Origin: Marvinbryantia sp.
GTDB lineage: Bacteria; Bacillota; Clostridia; Lachnospirales; Lachnospiraceae
DNA: 18,157 bases
Assembly (NCBI GenBank): GCA_016297895.1
Contig: JAEDFS010000038.1
Coordinates: 1 to 18,157, forward strand
Reading direction: 5' to 3'
Positions 1-7,630 of the stretch are shown here, piece after piece. The notes under the pieces are model-generated. The model worked only from the letters and a program-made list of their open reading frames with translations. It made no database searches and was not told the origin of the DNA. The position numbers and the translations under genes were made by a program. Position 1 is the stretch's first letter, and each line of letters begins with the position of its first letter.

Positions 1-238
1 CAATTTTCTGTTTTACTGCTTCCTTTTCCACCGAAAATACCAGTTCTACCAGAGCCGCCTGGGCATCCGGCGGCGTAAATCCTTTGAAGCTCTGCATTCC
101 CAGTGCCACGTTGATAGAACCGATCAAAATAGATTTTCCTGCACCGGTCTCACCTGTGAGGATATTCAGCCCTTTTCCGAAATCGATCTCCAATTCCCGA
201 ATCAAAGCCATATTTTTTACATGTAAATTTAATAACAT
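1..238 (-). CDS. recN: DNA repair protein RecN, N-terminal part (cut by window edge)
   Basis: RecN is an SMC-like ATPase of the cytoplasm that acts early in double-strand break repair. Only the first 79 codons lie in the window. They read MLLNLHVKNMALIRELEIDF, then a Walker A motif GETGAGKS at about residues 29-36, then the start of the family's N-terminal ATPase half. The start is the ATG at 238-236. The gene follows argR with a 33-nt gap, and argR-recN is the standard Firmicute order, so it is probably the distal part of the nusB operon. I saw no LexA-type box in the gap. The gene is incomplete only because the window ends; nothing suggests it is broken. Confidence 0.93.
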   Translation of the reverse strand, partial: MLLNLHVKNMALIRELEIDFGKGLNILTGETGAGKSILIGSINVALGMQSFKGFTPPDAQAALVELVFSVEKEAVKQKI

Positions 239-271
239 ATGCGTACCTGTGTCTTCTCCCGGCCGGGATTT

Positions 272-718
272 TTATAATATTTTTCTGATTTTGTCCATCA
301 CCAATAATGTGTCATCCACACTTCGAATGGCGCACATAATGGTATCATCACCTGCAATACACCCTGCGATCTCCGGCCACTGCATGGCATCCATGGCTGC
401 TGCGACTGCCATGGCCATTCCGGAAACCGTACGGATCACCAGAATATTCTGAGCCATATCCATCGATACAAAGGCATCCTTCAGGATCCTCAGATACTTT
501 TCATCCATCTCACTGCTGTGGGCATTCATGACCGCATATTTCTGGCGGCCTCCGTTTACAGAGATCTTGGTCAGCTTCAGTTCCCGGATGTCTCTGGACA
601 CAGTTGCCTGTGTCACCCGGTATCCGGCCTGATTCAGCCGCCCTGCCAGTTCTTCCTGTGTATCAATATCATACTGATTGATCAGATCCAGTATTTTTGC
701 ATGTCTTTCTGCTTTCAT
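272..718 (-). CDS. argR: Arginine repressor ArgR/AhrC
   Basis: This is the hexameric, arginine-sensing transcription factor that represses arginine biosynthesis and can activate arginine catabolism. At 148 residues it has the usual family length. The N-terminal winged helix-turn-helix covers about residues 1-65 and includes the recognition segment TQATVSRDIRELKLTK at 36-51. The C-terminal oligomerisation and arginine-binding domain contains the conserved AGDDT at 122-126. The ATG at 718 follows a purine-rich GGGGGATCAGAA. The gene lies 20 nt after nadK and 33 nt before recN, in the conserved position before recN. No clear ARG box is visible directly upstream, so its expression is probably tied to the operon. 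It could control the carbamate kinase gene at 14457; that is inference. Confidence 0.96.
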   Translation of the reverse strand: MKAERHAKILDLINQYDIDTQEELAGRLNQAGYRVTQATVSRDIRELKLTKISVNGGRQKYAVMNAHSSEMDEKYLRILKDAFVSMDMAQNILVIRTVSGMAMAVAAAMDAMQWPEIAGCIAGDDTIMCAIRSVDDTLLVMDKIRKIL

Positions 719-738
719 TTCTGATCCCCCATTCCGTC

Positions 739-1599
739 TTATGTATCACTCATTTTCCGGCGCAGTATCTCCAGGAAACTGATCTGATCCGTTTTTACAA
801 ACCGGACCGTTCTGTCCGACTTACAGATCTCAATGTAATCATTCGTATTCAGTTTAACCGTGGTATCTCCGTCAAATGTCGCTTCCGCTTCCTCCTGGAC
901 ACTGTTTCGCTGTCCGATTTCCACACGGATCCTGGCATTTTCAGACAGGATCACACTTCGGGAAGTCAGAGTATGTGCTGCGATGGGCGTGATCATGATC
1001 AGCGATGCGGAAGGCTCAACGATAGGACCTCCCACGGACAGACTGTAGCCGGTGGAACCTGTGGGAGTAGACACAATGATTCCGTCCGCACTGTACGAAT
1101 ACAGAAGTCTGTCATTTACATAGATATGAAAATTCATCACCCGGATCCGTCCGCTTCTTGCAATGACAATATCGTTCAGTGCCACATCTGACAGCAGCTT
1201 TTTATTCAGATGATAAGCCGATCCCTCCAGAAGCATCCGCTCCTCCAGCACATATTCATCCAGGACAAGTTTGTCCAGTGCTTCCTCCAGGCCATCCCGG
1301 TCTGTCTCCGCCAGATATCCCAGTGTACCCATATTGATTCCAAACAGCGGAAGCCTGCGGTCTACCAGATCTCTGGAAGCCTGCAGTACGGTACCGTCTC
1401 CTCCCAGAACCAGCACGCAGTCCACTTCATCCGGTACCCCGGACGGGTCTGTATACTTATAGCTGCGGATCTCTTCCCCCGACACAGGCTCCTGGATCAG
1501 ACATTCCTTTCCTTTCCTGCACAGATAACCCTGAATCTGTTTTGCCACCTGCAGGCTTGGATCTTTCAGAGAATTTGTAATCACATAAAACCGTTCCAT
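739..1599 (-). CDS. nadK: NAD kinase
   Basis: The enzyme phosphorylates NAD+ to NADP+ in the cytoplasm. The 286-residue protein carries the diagnostic motifs in order: GGDGT at 66-70 (nucleotide and phosphate binding), NMGTLGYL at 89-96, ND at 142-143 within ALNDIVIAR, and TPTGSTGYS at 178-186. The ATG at 1599 is preceded by GAAGGTG, a good ribosome binding site. The gene sits between tlyA (17-nt gap) and argR (20-nt gap). This placement is common in Clostridia; in Bacillus subtilis tlyA (yqxC) is followed directly by the argR homologue ahrC. It is probably cotranscribed with the rest of the nusB-recN run. No missing key residue was seen. Confidence 0.96.
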   Translation of the reverse strand: MERFYVITNSLKDPSLQVAKQIQGYLCRKGKECLIQEPVSGEEIRSYKYTDPSGVPDEVDCVLVLGGDGTVLQASRDLVDRRLPLFGINMGTLGYLAETDRDGLEEALDKLVLDEYVLEERMLLEGSAYHLNKKLLSDVALNDIVIARSGRIRVMNFHIYVNDRLLYSYSADGIIVSTPTGSTGYSLSVGGPIVEPSASLIMITPIAAHTLTSRSVILSENARIRVEIGQRNSVQEEAEATFDGDTTVKLNTNDYIEICKSDRTVRFVKTDQISFLEILRRKMSDT

Positions 1600-1616
1600 G
1601 CCACACCTTCATTTCT

Positions 1617-2432
1617 TTATGCTTTGTCCAGATCCCCGTGAGCCTCCGCTACGATCCTGCTTACCGATACCGGAATCTCTTCACTGACAGTTCCCTCTTC
1701 CCTCTTCCGCAGATGGAGAAGATATTCAATATTTCCCTCAGGACCTTTGATGGGTGAATATTCCAGTCCCAGCACTTCAAAGGAAATGCTCTGTGCATAG
1801 GCGATCACTTTTTCGATCACTTCTTCGTGGACTGCCGGATCCCTCACGACCCCTTTTTTTCCTACCTTTTCTCTGCCCGCTTCAAACTGAGGCTTAATCA
1901 GACAGACGATCTGCCCGTCCTCTGTCAGAAGATTTCTCACTGGAAGCAGCACCTTCGTCAGCGAAATAAAGGACACATCAATGGAAGCAAACCGGGGCGG
2001 CTCTCCAATATCATTCGGCACCACATAACGGATATTGGTCTTTTCCATGCAAATGACCCGGTCATCCTGACGCAGTTTCCAGTCCAGCTGGCCGTATCCC
2101 ACATCCACAGAATATACTTTTACCGCTCCGTTCTGCAGCATACAGTCTGTAAACCCGCCGGTTGAGGCACCTACATCCATACAGACCTTTCCTTCCAGAG
2201 AGATCGTGAAATGAGACATGGCTTTTTCCAGTTTCAGTCCGCCCCGGCTCACATATTTTAAGGTATTTCCTTTTACCGTGATCTCCACCGTATCCGCAAA
2301 CATGGTACCGGCTTTATCTTCCCGTTCTCCATCCACCAGCACGGACCCTGCCATGATCATGGCCTTTGCTTTTTCCCTGGAAGGTGCAAGCCCTCTTTGT
2401 ACCATCAACACATCTAATCGCTCTTTTTTCAT
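1617..2432 (-). CDS. tlyA: TlyA-family rRNA 2'-O-methyltransferase / hemolysin-like protein
   Basis: TlyA proteins are S-adenosylmethionine-dependent RNA methyltransferases. The mycobacterial member methylates ribosomal RNA ribose and affects capreomycin sensitivity, while older annotations call them hemolysins. The 271-residue protein begins with an S4 RNA-binding domain (about 1-60, RLDVLMVQRGLAPSREKA). A FtsJ/RrmJ-like domain follows, with the SAM loop DVGASTGGFTDC at 86-97, an acidic DVSFISL at 152-158, a later IKPQFEAG and a C-terminal E within IEYLLHL, matching the K-D-K-E arrangement of the fold. The ATG at 2432 follows TAGGAAA. It is 32 nt after dxs and 17 nt before nadK. Methylation activity is known for the family; the exact target here is inferred. 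Confidence 0.93.
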   Translation of the reverse strand: MKKERLDVLMVQRGLAPSREKAKAMIMAGSVLVDGEREDKAGTMFADTVEITVKGNTLKYVSRGGLKLEKAMSHFTISLEGKVCMDVGASTGGFTDCMLQNGAVKVYSVDVGYGQLDWKLRQDDRVICMEKTNIRYVVPNDIGEPPRFASIDVSFISLTKVLLPVRNLLTEDGQIVCLIKPQFEAGREKVGKKGVVRDPAVHEEVIEKVIAYAQSISFEVLGLEYSPIKGPEGNIEYLLHLRKREEGTVSEEIPVSVSRIVAEAHGDLDKA

Positions 2433-2464
2433 TTTCCTACCATCTCTAGTTTTTCATTTCTGTT

Positions 2465-4330
2465 CTACAGTCCGATATACTCCGCTACGATCCGCTTCAC
2501 CACAGACTCAGCATCGATACCGACTTCCTGTTTCAGAAGATCCACATTGCCATGTTCCACATACTCGTCCGGCAGGGAGACATTCAGCACTCTGACCCGG
2601 CTTCCGATCTGATCCAGATATTCCAGTATGCCTTCTCCGAAACCTCCGTTTTTCACATTTTCCTCCATGGTCACGATCAGCTTATGGTCACCGGAAAGCT
2701 CCACCAGTGTTTCTTTATCCACCGGCTTAACGAAACGGGCATTTACCAGTGTACAGGCATATCCCATTTCCCTCAGAGCCTTTCTTACTTCCACTGCCGT
2801 TTTTACCATGCTTCCCACTGCCAGGAGAGCGATCTCCGTTTCATCATAGATAATTTCATATTTTCCAAGTTCTATCGGAGCCCGGAACCGCTCCAGACCA
2901 TCATAGGCTTCTCCCCTGGGATAACGGATGGCAATCGGGCCGTCATAGGCAACCGCAAACTTCATCATATCCGACAGTTCCCATTTATTCTTGGGAGCCA
3001 TGACACACATATTGGGGATGGAAGACAGATAGGAAAGATCAAAGATTCCCTGATGGGTCTCCCCGTCACTTCCCACCAGTCCCGCCCGGTCTATGGCAAA
3101 GATCACATGAAGATTCTGGATGCACACATCATGGATGATCTGATCGTAAGCCCTCTGCAGAAAAGAGGAATATACCGCTACCACCGGAATCATTCCTGCT
3201 GCCGCCATCCCTGCCGCAAAGGTCACTGCATGCTGTTCCGCAATTCCCACGTCAAAAAACCGGTCAGGAAACATATTGCCAAACCGCTTCAGTCCGGTCC
3301 CGTCCGGCATTGCCGCCGTGATCGCCACGACCTTAGGTTCCCGGTCTCCCATCTTTCTCATTACCGTGGAAAAGATATCTGTATAATTTGCTTTTACTCG
3401 CTTTTTCTTTGGAAGTCCTGTATCAATGACAAAGGGTTCTGCTCCGTGAAATCTGGCCGGATGACGCATAGCCGGCTCATAACCGTTACCCTTCTGGGTG
3501 CAGACATGAAGGAGCACCGCTCCTTTCACCTTTTTTGCCTCCCGGATCGTCCGGCAGAGCATGTCGATATTGTGCCCGTCCACCGGTCCCAGATAAGTCA
3601 GTCCCATCTCTTCAAACAGCATTCCAGGTACCAGGAACTGTTTGATTCCGTTTTTCGTTCTCCGGACTCCCCGGATGATATTTTCTCCGTATACCGGAAT
3701 CTTGGACAGTGTATTCTCCAACCCGTTTTTCAGGTTCAGATAGCTTTCTCTGGTACGCACAGAATTCAGATAGGTGGAAAGACCTCCCACATTTTCTGAA
3801 ATGGACATATTATTATCATTCAGCACAATGATAAAATTCGTGTCCATCCTGGACGCATTGTTCATGGCCTCCCAGGCCATCCCTCCGGTCATGGAGCCGT
3901 CCCCGATCACAGACACCACATAGTGATGTTCTCCCTTTAAGTCTCTGGCCTTTGCCAGACCAAGCCCCGCCGAAACGGAAGTGGAACTGTGCCCTGTATC
4001 AAATGCATCACAAAGACTCTCTTTTCTCTTTGGAAATCCGCTCAATCCACCATATTTTCTCAGGGTGTCAAATCCGTCTTTTCTTCCGGTAAGAAGCTTG
4101 TGAGTATAGGACTGATGCCCCACATCCCAGATGATCTTATCCTCCGGAAGCTGAAGACAGAGATGCAGAGCCATGGTCAGCTCCACCACTCCGAGATTAG
4201 ATCCCAGATGACCTCCGGTCACACTGATTTTCTCTATCAGAAACTGTCTGATCTCCTCCGCCAGCTGGGGAAGCTCTGCCGCAGACAGATTCTTGATATC
4301 GTTTTCCTTTTGAATTTTATCCAGAATCAT
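2465..4330 (-). CDS. dxs: 1-deoxy-D-xylulose-5-phosphate synthase
   Basis: Dxs condenses pyruvate and glyceraldehyde 3-phosphate with thiamine diphosphate, the first step of the MEP isoprenoid pathway, and also feeds thiamine and pyridoxal synthesis. The 621-residue length is normal. Visible family features are GGHLGS at 39-44, GHQSY at 71-75, TGHSST at 112-117, the diphosphate and Mg-binding GDGSMTGG at 143-150 with NDNNMSIS at 171-178, and the glutamate of VGIAEQHAVTFAAGMA (E365) that activates the cofactor. The ATG at 4330 has AAAGGTG upstream. It is 12 nt after ispA, pairing the first MEP enzyme with prenyl chain elongation as in Bacillus and other Clostridia. It ends in TAG, 32 nt before tlyA. 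Confidence 0.97.
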   Translation of the reverse strand: MILDKIQKENDIKNLSAAELPQLAEEIRQFLIEKISVTGGHLGSNLGVVELTMALHLCLQLPEDKIIWDVGHQSYTHKLLTGRKDGFDTLRKYGGLSGFPKRKESLCDAFDTGHSSTSVSAGLGLAKARDLKGEHHYVVSVIGDGSMTGGMAWEAMNNASRMDTNFIIVLNDNNMSISENVGGLSTYLNSVRTRESYLNLKNGLENTLSKIPVYGENIIRGVRRTKNGIKQFLVPGMLFEEMGLTYLGPVDGHNIDMLCRTIREAKKVKGAVLLHVCTQKGNGYEPAMRHPARFHGAEPFVIDTGLPKKKRVKANYTDIFSTVMRKMGDREPKVVAITAAMPDGTGLKRFGNMFPDRFFDVGIAEQHAVTFAAGMAAAGMIPVVAVYSSFLQRAYDQIIHDVCIQNLHVIFAIDRAGLVGSDGETHQGIFDLSYLSSIPNMCVMAPKNKWELSDMMKFAVAYDGPIAIRYPRGEAYDGLERFRAPIELGKYEIIYDETEIALLAVGSMVKTAVEVRKALREMGYACTLVNARFVKPVDKETLVELSGDHKLIVTMEENVKNGGFGEGILEYLDQIGSRVRVLNVSLPDEYVEHGNVDLLKQEVGIDAESVVKRIVAEYIGL

Positions 4331-4342
4331 CGTTTTTCACCT

Positions 4343-5230
4343 TTATTTTTCCCGGGTAATCAGAGACAGGATCAGCTCCTCCAGAAATTCATTTTTCCCG
4401 GGAAGTTCCTTTAGTGTCTCAATTGCCCGTTTTGATATGGTCTCCACGTCTTTTTTCGATTTTTCGATTCCCTCAATGGTCACATAAGTCGTTTTATTAT
4501 TCTTCTCATCGCTGTGAACAGGTTTTCCAAGCACCTGGCTGGAACTGGTAAGGTCCAGAATATCATCCTGGATCTGGAAAGCAAGACCTACATCCGATGC
4601 CACCCGTTCCACCCGGTTCACATCCCGGACAGAAGCCCCCGCAAGGACAGCTCCGATCATCATGGCGCTCTCCAGAAGAGCTCCTGTCTTCAGTCGGTAA
4701 ATAAAATCCAGTTTTTCCTTTTCCAGAGGCTGTCCCACAGCCTCCACATCCACCGTCTGACCTCCCAGCATTCCGTTCACGCCGGTCTTTGATGCCAGGA
4801 TCGTCATGGCCTGACCGATCGCCATGTTGCCGGGTTCCATGAGAAAGGCACTGCATGCTGTCTCATAAGCCAGGTTCAGAAGTCCGTCTCCTGCCAGGAT
4901 CGCCATGGCTTCCCCATACACGATATGGGTTGTCTTTCTCCCTCTCCGATACTCATCATTATCGATAGCCGGAAGATCATCATGGATCAGGGAGTGGGTG
5001 TGGATCATCTCAATCGCAGCCATAAAAGGCTCTATAATTCTGCCGTTTCCTCCAAAAAGCCGGTAGGTCTCCATCATCAGCATGGGACGAAGCCGTTTGC
5101 CCCCTGCTTTCATGCTGTAATTCATCGCTTCCAGGACTGTTTTCTGATATCCTTCTTCTCCCGGAAGGTACCGGTACACGATTTCCTCTGTTTCTTCCAG
5201 ATGCTGCTGCAGCATTTCTTTAAAAGTCAC
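4343..5230 (-). CDS. ispA: Polyprenyl synthetase, farnesyl diphosphate synthase type
   Basis: The enzyme joins dimethylallyl or geranyl diphosphate with isopentenyl diphosphate to make farnesyl diphosphate, the precursor of undecaprenyl carriers and quinone or heme side chains. The 295-residue protein has GGKRLRPM at 43-50, the first aspartate-rich motif DDLPAIDND at 84-92 with RRGRKTTH following, KTGALLES at 181-188 and the second motif QDDILD at 221-226. The two-residue insertion of the bacterial type II first motif (DDxxxxD) is present. The start codon appears to be GTG at 5230, which overlaps the end of xseB by 11 nt in GTGACTTTTAA and suggests translational coupling. An ATG five codons in is possible but lies further from the xseB stop. 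Product chain length (C15 or C20) is not certain from sequence. Confidence 0.94.
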   Translation of the reverse strand: MTFKEMLQQHLEETEEIVYRYLPGEEGYQKTVLEAMNYSMKAGGKRLRPMLMMETYRLFGGNGRIIEPFMAAIEMIHTHSLIHDDLPAIDNDEYRRGRKTTHIVYGEAMAILAGDGLLNLAYETACSAFLMEPGNMAIGQAMTILASKTGVNGMLGGQTVDVEAVGQPLEKEKLDFIYRLKTGALLESAMMIGAVLAGASVRDVNRVERVASDVGLAFQIQDDILDLTSSSQVLGKPVHSDEKNNKTTYVTIEGIEKSKKDVETISKRAIETLKELPGKNEFLEELILSLITREK

Positions 5231-5438
5231 TTAATTCACCCTCTTCATTGATCAACTGCATTTTCTTTTCCACAGTATCAATCTTTTCATTGCATTGTTT
5301 TAACAGTTCCATACCTTTTGCATAAGTCTGAAAGGATTCCTCCAGTGTGATCTCCCGGCTTTCCAGAGCCTCCAGGATCTCCTCCAGTTTTTCAAAGGAT
5401 TCCTCCAGCGTCAGTTCTTCCATTTCCTGCTTTTTCAT
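5220..5438 (-). CDS. xseB: Exodeoxyribonuclease VII small subunit
   Basis: XseB is the small subunit that assembles on the XseA chain of exonuclease VII, which degrades single-stranded DNA to oligonucleotides. The 72-residue product is mostly predicted helix and shows the family pattern LTLEESFEKLEEILEALESREITLEESFQTYAKG in two pieces: ESFEKLEEILEALE at about 13-26 and ITLEESFQTYAKGMELL at about 30-46. The chosen ATG at 5438 follows AAGGGCAGACT and lies inside the end of xseA, giving a 47-nt overlap; a second in-frame ATG at 5423 is less likely. The 3' end overlaps the ispA start by 11 nt. Overlaps on both sides point to tight coupled translation and a fixed subunit supply. Confidence 0.94.
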   Translation of the reverse strand: MKKQEMEELTLEESFEKLEEILEALESREITLEESFQTYAKGMELLKQCNEKIDTVEKKMQLINEEGELSDF

Positions 5439-6648
5439 AGTCTGCCCTTTTTATCACTTTCTTTTCCACTACCTGTGCCCGGATACATCCGTCTGTTACA
5501 TAAATATTCAGGTTCTCACCTTTTTGTACCTGAGCCGTGCCGGTCACTGTCTTTCCGGAATCATCCGCCACATAGGAATATCCCTGGCTCAGTTTGTCAA
5601 GAGGAGAAAGTCCTTTCATCCGCTCCGCCAAAAGCATCATCTGATGACGCTTTTCCCGCAGCAGATGTTCCATCCGTAACTGCAGCTTCTCCTCTTTTTC
5701 CATCAGCATCTGGCGCTTTTCCCGGATCTGATTTTCCGGACTTAAGAATCCAAGCTGCTGTCCGATCTGCCAGGCTCTTCGCCTCTCATCCTCCAGATGC
5801 TGTTTCATCAGACGGCTCAGCTGATACCTGCTGCGGCCCAGACGTTCCAGAAGAGCCGACACATCCGCCACTGCCAGTTCCGCAGCCGCTGAGGGTGTCG
5901 GTGCCCGAAGATCCGCCACAAAATCCGCAATGGTAAAATCTGTCTCATGCCCCACCGCTGAGATCACCGGAGTGCTGCACTGAAAGATTGCTCTTGCTAC
6001 CTTTTCCTCATTAAATGCCCAAAGATCCTCCATGGATCCGCCGCCTCGTCCTACGATGATCGTGTCCACCCCTGCATGATCCAGGGTCTCGATTCCTCTG
6101 ACGATGCTCTCAGCCGCTCCTTCGCCCTGTACCAGTGCCGGATAGAGGATCAGGCGGATGTATGGATCTCTCCGATAGGAAATATTCATGATATCACGGA
6201 TCGCTGCCCCTGTGGGAGCCGTCACGATTCCCAGGGTCTGAATATAAGATGGGATGGGCTGCTTGTATTCCGGTGCAAACATTCCCATCTCTTCCAGTTC
6301 CCGCTTTAAAGCCTCAAATTTTTCATAGAGAAGTCCTGCGCCGTCCAGAACGATCTCATCTGCATACAGCTGATATCTTCCATCTCGCTGATACACATTG
6401 ATTTTCCCCAGAACGATCACACTCTGACCATTCTTCATGGGAAATGCCAGCCCTTTTCTGCTTCCTGCAAACATGACGCAGGCCAGGCTTCCGGTCTCAT
6501 CCTTCAGGGAAAAATAAATATGACCGGAAGTATGATACTTGCAGTTTGATACTTCTCCCTTCACATAGATCCGCCGCAGCAGAAAATCCTCGTCAAAGAT
6601 CCGTTTAATGTAATTGTTGACCTGGCCGACGGAATAGATATTTTTCAT
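5392..6648 (-). CDS. xseA: Exodeoxyribonuclease VII large subunit
   Basis: XseA is the catalytic subunit of exonuclease VII. The 418-residue protein starts with an OB-fold (about 1-105, with SVGQVNNYIKR and VKGEVSNCKYHTSGHIYFSL), followed by the catalytic domain with IVTAPTGAAIRDI at 141-153 and VGRGGGSMEDLWAFNEE at 199-215. A long charged coiled-coil-like stretch (about 270-350, LERLGRSRYQLSRLMKQHLE and onward) is where the small subunits bind, and the C-terminal LSPLDKLSQGYS segment is family-typical. The ATG at 6648 lies 21 nt after nusB. In Bacillus subtilis folD intervenes between nusB and xseA; here it does not. The 3' end overlaps xseB by 47 nt. Confidence 0.96.
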   Translation of the reverse strand: MKNIYSVGQVNNYIKRIFDEDFLLRRIYVKGEVSNCKYHTSGHIYFSLKDETGSLACVMFAGSRKGLAFPMKNGQSVIVLGKINVYQRDGRYQLYADEIVLDGAGLLYEKFEALKRELEEMGMFAPEYKQPIPSYIQTLGIVTAPTGAAIRDIMNISYRRDPYIRLILYPALVQGEGAAESIVRGIETLDHAGVDTIIVGRGGGSMEDLWAFNEEKVARAIFQCSTPVISAVGHETDFTIADFVADLRAPTPSAAAELAVADVSALLERLGRSRYQLSRLMKQHLEDERRRAWQIGQQLGFLSPENQIREKRQMLMEKEEKLQLRMEHLLREKRHQMMLLAERMKGLSPLDKLSQGYSYVADDSGKTVTGTAQVQKGENLNIYVTDGCIRAQVVEKKVIKRADYEKAGNGRTDAGGIL

Positions 6649-6669
6649 AGGCCATCTGTCTCCAGTCTT

Positions 6670-7071
6670 TTATACTAATTTTGCCAGAACTCCGTTAATA
6701 AATGCAGGAGATTCATCTCCTCCAAACTTCTTGGCAAGCTCCACCGCCTCATTGATGGCCACTCCTGTGGGGATGTCCTCATCCATCTTCATCTCGTAAA
6801 CGGCAAGACGAAGAATAGAGAGGTCCACTTTACCCATCCGGTTCAGCTTCCATCCTTCCGATGCATCAGACAGCAGTTTATCGATTCCTTCCAGATTTTC
6901 CTCGATCTTATGGAATTTGTCCAGAATATATCCGGATTCCTTTTCTGTGGGAGATGCTTCTTCCACCTCATCCATATACAGTTCCGCCTGCTCACTCAAT
7001 TCGTCCGCTCTGTGGAACTCCAGCAAAAACAACAGTTTAAAAATATGTTCTCTAATCTCTCTTCTGCTCAT
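6670..7071 (-). CDS. nusB: Transcription antitermination factor NusB
   Basis: NusB with NusE (S10) binds boxA RNA and helps RNA polymerase read through in rRNA operons. The protein is an all-helical fold; this one is 133 residues from the preferred start, normal for the family. Visible features are SRREIREHIFKLLFLLEF at the N terminus, and the C-terminal LRLAVYEMK and PTGVAINEAVELAKKFGGDESPAFINGVL, the strongest family signature. An in-frame ATG at 7086 exists, but the ATG at 7071 is better: AGGAAAG is 8 nt upstream, the protein then begins MSRRE as relatives do, and 7086 would leave almost no room after the upstream terminator. First gene of the nusB-recN run, with an unusual terminator hairpin ending about 20 nt before it. 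Confidence 0.94.
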   Translation of the reverse strand: MSRREIREHIFKLLFLLEFHRADELSEQAELYMDEVEEASPTEKESGYILDKFHKIEENLEGIDKLLSDASEGWKLNRMGKVDLSILRLAVYEMKMDEDIPTGVAINEAVELAKKFGGDESPAFINGVLAKLV

Positions 7072-7076
7072 CGATT

Positions 7077-7083
7077 CTTTCCT
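7077..7083 (-). promoter_or_regulatory. nusB ribosome binding site that decides the start
   Basis: AGGAAAG on the minus strand, with 8 nt between AGGA and the ATG at 7071. It lies only about 8 nt after the U-tract of the terminator upstream, so an ATG at 7086 would have its ribosome site inside the terminator stem. This supports the shorter NusB. Confidence 0.65.
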
Positions 7084-7090
7084 CATTTCC

Positions 7091-7129
7091 TAAAAAACTG
7101 CCCCAAAAGATCACACTTTTGAGACAGTT
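7091..7129 (-). terminator. Intrinsic terminator after the Asp23 gene, at the nusB leader
   Basis: On the minus strand, AACTGTCTCAAAA (7129-7117) pairs with TTTTGGGGCAGTT (7108-7096) to form a 13-bp stem including two G-T pairs, with an 8-nt loop. Six T residues follow (7097-7092, the first two shared with the stem). The stop codon of the Asp23 gene is 4 nt upstream. The hairpin should end transcripts from the Asp23 promoter, unless polymerase reads through into nusB. Confidence 0.88.
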
Positions 7130-7133
7130 CTGA

Positions 7134-7520
7134 TTATTTGCCGCTTTCCATTGTCACATTGGCAATCTTGATATTCACATTTTCAACGATCAATCCGGTC
7201 ATATTTTCAATTGCAGCTTTGACCTTTTCCTGTACTTTCTGACTGGTCTTCGGTACGCTGTAGCCATAGTCGAGATTCAGGGTCAGATCCACATCGACCT
7301 TCCCTTCTTCCACACTGACCTTCACGCCTCTTGCCAGGTTCTTCACACCCAGACGGCTTACCAGTTCATTTGTAATATTTCCGCCCATGCTGGCTACTCC
7401 CTTAGTCTCCGTCGCTGCCAGACCTGCGATAATCGTGATCACTTCATTGGAAATCTGAACCTGTCCCATTCCCTCATTCATCGTCACTGTATAATTGCTC
7501 TGAACTTCTTCTTTACTCAT
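7134..7520 (-). CDS. yqhY: Asp23/Gls24 family protein (YqhY-like)
   Basis: Asp23-family proteins are small alpha/beta proteins of the cell envelope or alkaline stress group. The Bacillus subtilis homologue in this same position next to nusB, YqhY, has been linked to acetyl-CoA carboxylase balance. The 128-residue protein shows QISNEVITIIAGLAATETKG (split: about 22-41), GVKVSVEEGKVDVDLTLNLDYG (about 65-86) and the C-terminal VENVNIKIANV. The reading frame extends to 7586, but the ATG at 7520 has a perfect AAGGAGG 9 nt away, and the extended frame begins right at the predicted transcription start. It has its own sigma-A promoter and its own terminator, so it is probably monocistronic. No accB or accC is adjacent here, unlike Bacillus. 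Confidence 0.92.
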   Translation of the reverse strand: MSKEEVQSNYTVTMNEGMGQVQISNEVITIIAGLAATETKGVASMGGNITNELVSRLGVKNLARGVKVSVEEGKVDVDLTLNLDYGYSVPKTSQKVQEKVKAAIENMTGLIVENVNIKIANVTMESGK

Positions 7521-7529
7521 CGTGATTGT

Positions 7530-7536
7530 CCTCCTT
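7530..7536 (-). promoter_or_regulatory. Strong ribosome binding site of the Asp23 gene
   Basis: Full AAGGAGG anti-16S match on the minus strand, with 9 nt to the ATG at 7520. It fixes the start and rules out the longer in-frame reading from 7586. Confidence 0.85.
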
Positions 7537-7593
7537 CGACGACCTGTCTTACACCTGGAACCATCGGAAGCGACAGCCCCACTCATTATCGTT

Positions 7594-7622
7594 AGTATAC
7601 CAAATGATCCGGGTTTTGTAAA
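7594..7622 (-). promoter_or_regulatory. Sigma-A promoter of the Asp23 gene
   Basis: On the minus strand, -35 TTTACA (7622-7617), a 17-nt spacer, then -10 TATACT (7599-7594). Each hexamer matches five of six consensus bases at ideal spacing. The expected start of transcription is near 7587, giving an untranslated leader of about 66 nt before the ATG at 7520. The promoter overlaps the region just after the prfC stop codon, where no separate terminator is visible, so prfC transcripts may run on into this gene. Confidence 0.85.
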
Positions 7623-7630
7623 TAATTTTA

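Noticed and set aside
1..238. A truncated recN pseudogene
   Set aside because: The frame is open to the window edge and the ATPase motif is intact, so the break is only the limit of the window.
2552..3799. A 415-codon open frame on the plus strand opposite dxs
   Set aside because: It lies fully antisense to dxs, which has all catalytic motifs, and its translation is rich in His, Ser and Arg with no recognisable domain or good ribosome site. It is a shadow of the dxs codon pattern.
7521..7586. N-terminal extension of the Asp23 protein to 7586
   Set aside because: It would start at the predicted transcription start without a ribosome site, and its first 22 residues are basic and non-family. 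ATG 7520 has AAGGAGG.
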